This document shows, in pieces, positions 3,726-6,346 of a stretch of 6,346 nt of DNA. This DNA is from an uncultured Oscillospiraceae bacterium. GTDB lineage: Bacteria > Bacillota > Clostridia > Oscillospirales > Ruminococcaceae. Location: assembly GCA_900555435.1 (NCBI GenBank), contig USLH01000130.1, forward strand, positions 1 through 6,346, written 5' to 3'. A program made the position numbers and the translations under genes. Within the stretch, counting starts at the first letter, position 1. Every line of letters starts with the position of its first letter. The notes under the pieces were generated by a model. That model was not told where the DNA came from. It ran no database searches and worked only from the letters and a program-made list of their open reading frames with translations.

Positions 3726-4443
3726 ACTGATCCCTATCAACATGAACGACCCGGAGCGTATCACGGTTTCCGCGAGAGACCTGCATGAGTTTTTGGAAGT
3801 TGGGGCTGATTTCCGGCACTGGTTTCCTCGTATGTGCGAATACGGGTTTGAGCAAGGGCGTGATTTCAACCCGGTCAAATTTGACCGGGTTCAAAACGAA
3901 GGCGGCAGAACGGTTTCGCGGATTGTGGATGATGCTCAAATCACCATCGACATGGCAAAGGAACTGTGTATGCTCCAGCGGAACGAAAAGGGCAAGCAGG
4001 CCCGTCAGTATTTCATTCAGTTGGAAAAGGACTGGAACAGTCCAGAGAAGGTGATGGCCCGCGCCTTGCAGATCGCCAACAAAAAACTGCAAGTGCTGGA
4101 AGCCAAGGCGGAAGAGAACCGGCCCAAAGTGCTGTTCGCTGACAGCGTGGCGACGTCCCACACATCCATTCTGATTTTCGACCTTGCAAAGATTTTGAAG
4201 CAGAATGGAGTGGATATTGGCGGAAACCGCCTGTTCGAATGGATGCGGAAAAACGGCTATCTGGTCCGCCGAAAGGGCAGCGATTACAACATGCCCACGC
4301 AACGGAGCATGGAAATGAACCTGTTTGAGGTAAAAGAGACCAGCGTTTCCCATTCCGACGGACACATCAGCGTGAACAAAACGCCGAAAGTCACGGGTAA
4401 GGGGCAGCAATACTTCATCAATCTTTTCCTCTCAAAAAAATGA
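3718..4443 (+). CDS. ant: Phage antirepressor, AntA/AntB plus KilAC domains
   Basis: A 241-aa protein. Residues about 13-105 match the AntA/AntB type domain (SARDLHEFLEVGADFRHWF, then KFDRVQNEGG and the IDMAKELCMLQRNEKGKQAR segment). A coiled linker follows (about 110-135), then a KilAC-type C-terminal DNA-binding domain (about 138-238, with LAKILKQNG, NRLFEWMRKNGYL, TPKVTGKGQQYF). AntA/AntB and KilAC proteins are known to relieve phage repression, often by binding repressor or DNA. Here the partner is probably the peptidase-less CI. AAGGAGG (3702-3708) is nine bases before the ATG. A perfect 24-bp palindrome lies within codons 51-58. The gene ends before a possible weak terminator. Confidence 0.95.
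   Translation: MNELIPINMNDPERITVSARDLHEFLEVGADFRHWFPRMCEYGFEQGRDFNPVKFDRVQNEGGRTVSRIVDDAQITIDMAKELCMLQRNEKGKQARQYFIQLEKDWNSPEKVMARALQIANKKLQVLEAKAEENRPKVLFADSVATSHTSILIFDLAKILKQNGVDIGGNRLFEWMRKNGYLVRRKGSDYNMPTQRSMEMNLFEVKETSVSHSDGHISVNKTPKVTGKGQQYFINLFLSKK
3868..3891. repeat. Perfect 24-bp palindrome inside the antirepressor gene
   Basis: AACCCGGTCAAA is followed directly by its exact complement, in register with codons 51-58 (NPVKFDRV). In RNA it would fold as a 10-bp stem with a 4-base loop. The codons belong to a conserved part of the domain, but the nucleotide symmetry is far beyond what the protein needs. Possible roles are a binding site for a dimeric protein or an mRNA hairpin that slows ribosomes. 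Confidence 0.75.
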
Positions 4444-4450
4444 ATAATTA

Positions 4451-4476
4451 TTCGTGCCGTTACACGAACAATTTTT
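4451..4476 (+). terminator. Possible weak terminator after the antirepressor
   Basis: TTCGTG (4451-4456) and CACGAA (4463-4468) form a 6-bp stem with a 6-base loop, followed by CAATTTTT. The stem is short and the T-run is offset by three bases, so any stop would be partial. Confidence 0.35.
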
Positions 4477-4527
4477 CTCGCTCTTTACCCAGAAACGTCA
4501 ATGCACATAGCTCAGGCGATTAACGGC

Positions 4528-4558
4528 CCGCCCCACCAATTGCAATCACGAAAAGGAG
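4528..4558 (+). promoter_or_regulatory. Leader of the RAMP-like gene, small-RNA target 1
   Basis: Bases 4528-4551 repeat at 5597-5620 with two C/T differences (shared core GCAATCACGA). Bases 4532-4551 are complementary to the putative small RNA (1613-1632, one G-U). The Shine-Dalgarno AAAGGAG (4552-4558) follows immediately and can pair with 1599-1605. Pairing would bury the ribosome binding site. Confidence 0.6.
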
Positions 4559-4565
4559 AATCAAC

Positions 4566-5159
4566 ATGAAAGAACTGAAAGTAAAGCTCACCTTCACCGA
4601 ACCCATCCTCGGCACGTCCCCCGCCAACCCGGAAATCTACCGGGAGTTTATCGGCTCCAAGTCCCCCGATGCCGCCACCGTGGAGGAGGAAGTCTCCGCG
4701 CTGGGCGCTGACGCCGTGGCGGAAAAGGCCATGACGGTGTTCCCCCGGATGGAGAACGGCACCCCGTTCCTATATGACTACCAGATCAAAGGCTTTTTCA
4801 AGGATACCTGCGGCGGGCTCCGCAAGGTCAAGGGAACCGCGTCCGAGAAGATCAAGGCTTACAAGAAGGAGATCGACAAGCTGATCTTCCCGGAGCCTCG
4901 TGTGATCCCGTTGGAGTTTGACGGCCCCGTTGGTGAGTGCCAACGCCCCCTGAGAGCGCAGACGGCCCAGGGTGAGCGCGTCAGCCTTGCCATGAGTGAA
5001 GAGATCCCTGCCGGCGCTACCTGCGAGTTCCGGGTGGTTTGCCTCTGCGACGATCACGAAAAGGCCGTCCGGGAATGGCTAGACTATGGCCGCTTCTCCG
5101 GCATCGGCCAGTGGCGGAACAGTGGCAAGGGCCGGTTCATCTGGGAAGAGATCCGGTAA
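4566..5159 (+). CDS. RAMP-like early phage protein of unknown function
   Basis: A 197-aa soluble protein with no membrane segment. The ATG is seven bases after AAAGGAG. Features reminiscent of the RAMP fold (ferredoxin-like RNA-binding proteins that include Cas5, Cas6 and Cas7) are an N-terminal strand KVKLTFTEPILGTSPAN, a central PFLYDYQIKGFFKDTCGGLRK segment like the P-x-S-x-I/L-KG motif, and a C-terminal glycine-rich loop FSGIGQWRNSGKGRF (about residues 177-191). No cas gene or CRISPR array is present, so an RNA-binding or processing role is only a guess. Its mRNA leader is the first proposed target of the small RNA, and a long repeat-rich non-coding region follows directly. The codons are rich in G+C compared with the repressor region. 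Confidence 0.85.
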   Translation: MKELKVKLTFTEPILGTSPANPEIYREFIGSKSPDAATVEEEVSALGADAVAEKAMTVFPRMENGTPFLYDYQIKGFFKDTCGGLRKVKGTASEKIKAYKKEIDKLIFPEPRVIPLEFDGPVGECQRPLRAQTAQGERVSLAMSEEIPAGATCEFRVVCLCDDHEKAVREWLDYGRFSGIGQWRNSGKGRFIWEEIR

Positions 5160-5590
5160 CGCAGCGGAATGGCGTAGCACAGCAATGTGACGCAACGGGA
5201 AAGCGGAGTAAAGCCACGAAACGCAATGCAACGGAAAGGCGCTGCTTAGCTTTGCAACGGAAGGGCCACGAATCGTTCAGAAAAGCTACGGTATAGCAAG
5301 GAACTGTAACGAACTGTGAGGGAGCAGCAATGAAGCGCTGGGCATGGCCAGGGAGTAGCAACGGTAGTCAGGCAGGGCCTTGCGCGGCAAAGGAATAGCC
5401 GTGTGTCGAGATGCAACGGCAATGCAGAGAATCGCTTAGCAAAGGCAATGCACAGAGAAGCAAGGAAATGCAACGGAATTGAAAGGCGGAGCAATGTGTA
5501 GCGTTGAATGGCAACGGAGATGCGATGTTGTGCTCTGCGCAGCGACGGCATGGCATAGACAAACTCGGCAGTGCGGCGGCTTAGTTTAGC
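5160..5590 (+). repeat. About 430 bp of degenerate short-word repeat DNA
   Basis: This non-coding block is built from recurring words. GCAACGG occurs seven times (5192, 5228, 5254, 5358, 5413, 5470, 5511) and GCAATG six times (5182, 5223, 5327, 5419, 5445, 5491), mixed with AAAGGC, AAGCG and TTAGC words, without a fixed period. The plus strand is rich in A and G and poor in TTA, CTA and TCA, which leaves long but meaningless open frames on the minus strand. The block starts at the stop of the RAMP-like gene and ends at the shared leader (5597). No CRISPR-type regular repeat, tRNA or rRNA is seen. It could be a folded RNA, a protein-loading region or an origin-like element. Confidence 0.7.
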
Positions 5591-5596
5591 TACGCA

Positions 5597-5638
5597 CCGC
5601 CCCATCAATCGCAATCACGACAAAACAAAAGAAGGAGG
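5597..5638 (+). promoter_or_regulatory. Leader of the small HTH gene, small-RNA target 2
   Basis: This is the second copy of the 24-base leader (5597-5620), 1069 bases after the first. Bases 5601-5624 are complementary to the small RNA (1609-1632, one G-U), and the Shine-Dalgarno AAGGAGG (5632-5638) to its 1598-1604. The two paired stretches are separated by a small internal loop (5625-5631 against 1605-1608). Confidence 0.6.
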
Positions 5639-5643
5639 CCCCT

Positions 5644-5844
5644 ATGGAACATCCAGCATATCGAGACAATCTGGAACAGATTTTGACCTTTTCCCATGGC
5701 CGCAACCTCTTGAACATCAAAGAGGTTCTGGCCTTCACCGGCCTGAAAGACTACCGGGCCATTCACCGGCGCTTCACGTTCGTTGACGGCTACATCTCCG
5801 CCGCCACGCTGGCCCGCCAGCTTTGCGGAGGCGTCAGAAAATGA
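5644..5844 (+). CDS. Small HTH protein, excisionase-like
   Basis: A 66-aa protein. Residues about 22-61 (LLNIKEVLAFTGLKDYRAIH, then GYISAATLARQLC) read as a winged-helix or MerR/excisionase-type DNA-binding fold: a "turn on/choose" helix pair followed by a tyrosine- and arginine-rich recognition segment. The ATG is five bases after AAGGAGG. Its mRNA leader is the second proposed small-RNA target. It may be the recombination directionality factor for int, or a transcription factor of the early operon; the sequence does not decide. Its stop overlaps the next start (ATGA). Confidence 0.75.
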   Translation: MEHPAYRDNLEQILTFSHGRNLLNIKEVLAFTGLKDYRAIHRRFTFVDGYISAATLARQLCGGVRK

Positions 5845-6053
5845 GCAAGCTCAACCTCTGCGGCTTTAAGCCGGGTCCAAAGCCGCCCGCGCCGCCGGAG
5901 CTTGGCACACGGGGAACATGGCCGTTTCAAATCGAGGGCGACCATCCTCGCCTGAAACCCGGCACCATCACTTACATCAACAGCCCGCACCGCTGGTTCC
6001 TCGTCACCTTCGATGACGGCCACCGTCAGGGCTACCACTTTGGGGAGGTTTAG
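5841..6053 (+). CDS. Small basic-proline protein with an SH3-like C-terminus, function unknown
   Basis: A 70-aa protein starting at ATG 5841, not at the upstream ATG 5823, because GGAGG (5827-5831) is nine bases before 5841 and the start overlaps the preceding stop by four bases. The N-terminus is proline rich (KPGPKPPAPPE). The C-terminal half has alternating strand-like segments (TITYINSPHRWFLVTFDDGH, ending YHFGEV), as in small beta-barrel domains. The family was not recognised. Translationally coupled to its neighbours. Confidence 0.7.
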   Translation: MSKLNLCGFKPGPKPPAPPELGTRGTWPFQIEGDHPRLKPGTITYINSPHRWFLVTFDDGHRQGYHFGEV

Positions 6054-6055
6054 CT

Positions 6056-6166
6056 ATGGACACAACCACATTCATTTTCGTGCTGATCGGCGTGGCCACC
6101 GTCGCCGCGTGGCCCCTGCGGATCGTGGATCGCATTGAAAGGGGGCCCCGCCGTGAAAAGAGATAA
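6056..6166 (+). CDS. 36-aa single-pass membrane peptide
   Basis: ATG 6056 has GGGGAGG (6042-6048) seven bases upstream and lies two bases after the previous stop. The product has one hydrophobic helix (about residues 4-24, TFIFVLIGVATVAAWPLRIV) and a basic tail (RIERGPRREKR), so it is probably an inner-membrane peptide with a cytoplasmic C-terminus. It overlaps the next gene by 14 bases. Function unknown. Confidence 0.6.
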   Translation: MDTTTFIFVLIGVATVAAWPLRIVDRIERGPRREKR

Positions 6167-6281
6167 CCGCACACGGGAGGAGCGCCGCCGGAGCCGGGCC
6201 GACTTCTCTGCCTGGGTCTCCTTCGGCTGCTTTCTGGGTCTGTTGGCCATGGCTCTGGCTTATATTTTGGGGGTGGTCTGA
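6153..6281 (+). CDS. 42-aa single-pass membrane peptide with basic N-terminus
   Basis: It starts at GTG 6153, with AAAGGGGG (6137-6144) upstream. A strongly basic N-terminus (KRDNRTREERRRSR) precedes one transmembrane helix (about residues 21-42, WVSFGCFLGLLAMALAYILG), so the N-terminus should stay inside. The reading frame overlaps the previous gene, and its stop TGA shares its last base with the next ATG. Function unknown. Confidence 0.6.
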   Translation: MKRDNRTREERRRSRADFSAWVSFGCFLGLLAMALAYILGVV

Positions 6282-6346
6282 TGGGCCGCCGCCGTCAAAT
6301 GAAAGAGCTGCCGCCCTGCCCCCGCTGTGGGATGTACGGCGGCAAG
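6281..6346 (+). CDS. Start of a cysteine-motif protein, cut by the window end
   Basis: ATG 6281 overlaps the preceding stop by one base, with a GGGGGTGG ribosome binding site before it. Only 22 residues are visible: a basic start (MGRRRQMKE) and LPPCPRCGM, a CxxC knuckle typical of a zinc ribbon. The frame is open at the edge. Confidence 0.6.
   Translation, partial: MGRRRQMKELPPCPRCGMYGGK

Noticed and set aside
3688..4410. Minus-strand ORF of 240 codons opposite the antirepressor
   Set aside because: It is the mirror of a clear AntA/KilAC gene. The product has no recognisable domain and starts without a credible ribosome binding site.
5160..5590. CRISPR array
   Set aside because: The repeated words are only 6-7 bases long and irregularly spaced, with no constant-length repeat or spacer and no cas gene.
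5246..5614. Minus-strand ORF of 122 codons (and overlapping minus-strand frames 5137-5361 and 5368-5562) across the repeat block
   Set aside because: The frames stay open because the plus strand lacks TTA, CTA and TCA words. The products are rich in Leu, Arg, Ser and Cys without any domain. They lack a good ribosome binding site and run against the operon.

Overview
The window looks like the left end and immunity/early region of a temperate phage (or a closely related integrative element) in a Firmicute, most likely a gut clostridium. The reasons are strong AGGAGG-type ribosome binding sites, frequent GTG/TTG starts, moderate-to-high GC, and a Gram-positive style lysogeny module: a short HTH repressor without a peptidase domain, a divergent Cro-like protein and an AntA/KilAC antirepressor. 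No database search was possible; all family names rest on motifs read by eye.

Layout. Bases 1-200 are non-coding and carry two 51-bp copies of a hairpin repeat, probably host flank. A 20-bp perfect hairpin (210-255) and about 170 bp of AT-rich DNA lie between this and the integrase, and the element end or att site is probably here. A leftward block follows (read right to left): the CI-like repressor (2731-3138), a membrane-anchored HTH protein (2159-2512), a zinc-ribbon membrane protein (1672-2109) and a tyrosine integrase (424-1542). Bases 3139-3355 form a divergent control region with TCTCA-N7-TGAGA operators. Rightward come the Cro-like gene (3356-3598), a 44-aa tail peptide (3591-3725), the antirepressor (3718-4443), a RAMP-like protein of unknown function (4566-5159), about 430 bp of untranslatable short-word repeat DNA, and five tightly packed small genes (5644 to the window end), the last one cut.

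The most interesting content is not protein. Inside the leftward block there are two small rightward transcription units, each ending in a good intrinsic terminator. The first (about 1595-1673) looks like an ~80-nt small RNA: extended -10 promoter, unpaired 5' part, terminator hairpin. Its whole unpaired part is complementary to the leaders of two early rightward genes, with 20 bp next to the Shine-Dalgarno of the RAMP-like gene and 24 bp upstream of that of the small HTH gene at 5644. A CCTCC block faces both Shine-Dalgarno sequences, and the only two differences in the long duplexes are G-U wobbles. This suggests a phage-encoded trans-acting antisense RNA that holds two early genes off. The second unit (about 2640-2867) encodes a 47-aa peptide that is 50% identical over 32 residues to the 44-aa peptide in the lytic operon. 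Both resemble the C-terminal tail of the CI repressor, and the unit's 3' end and terminator are antisense to cI.

Proposed working picture (inference): CI holds the rightward promoter through operator O2, which lies between the -35 and -10. The small RNA adds a post-transcriptional brake on two early genes. The antirepressor, perhaps with the tail peptides, inactivates the peptidase-less CI at induction. Integrase and accessory leftward genes are read from the cI side.
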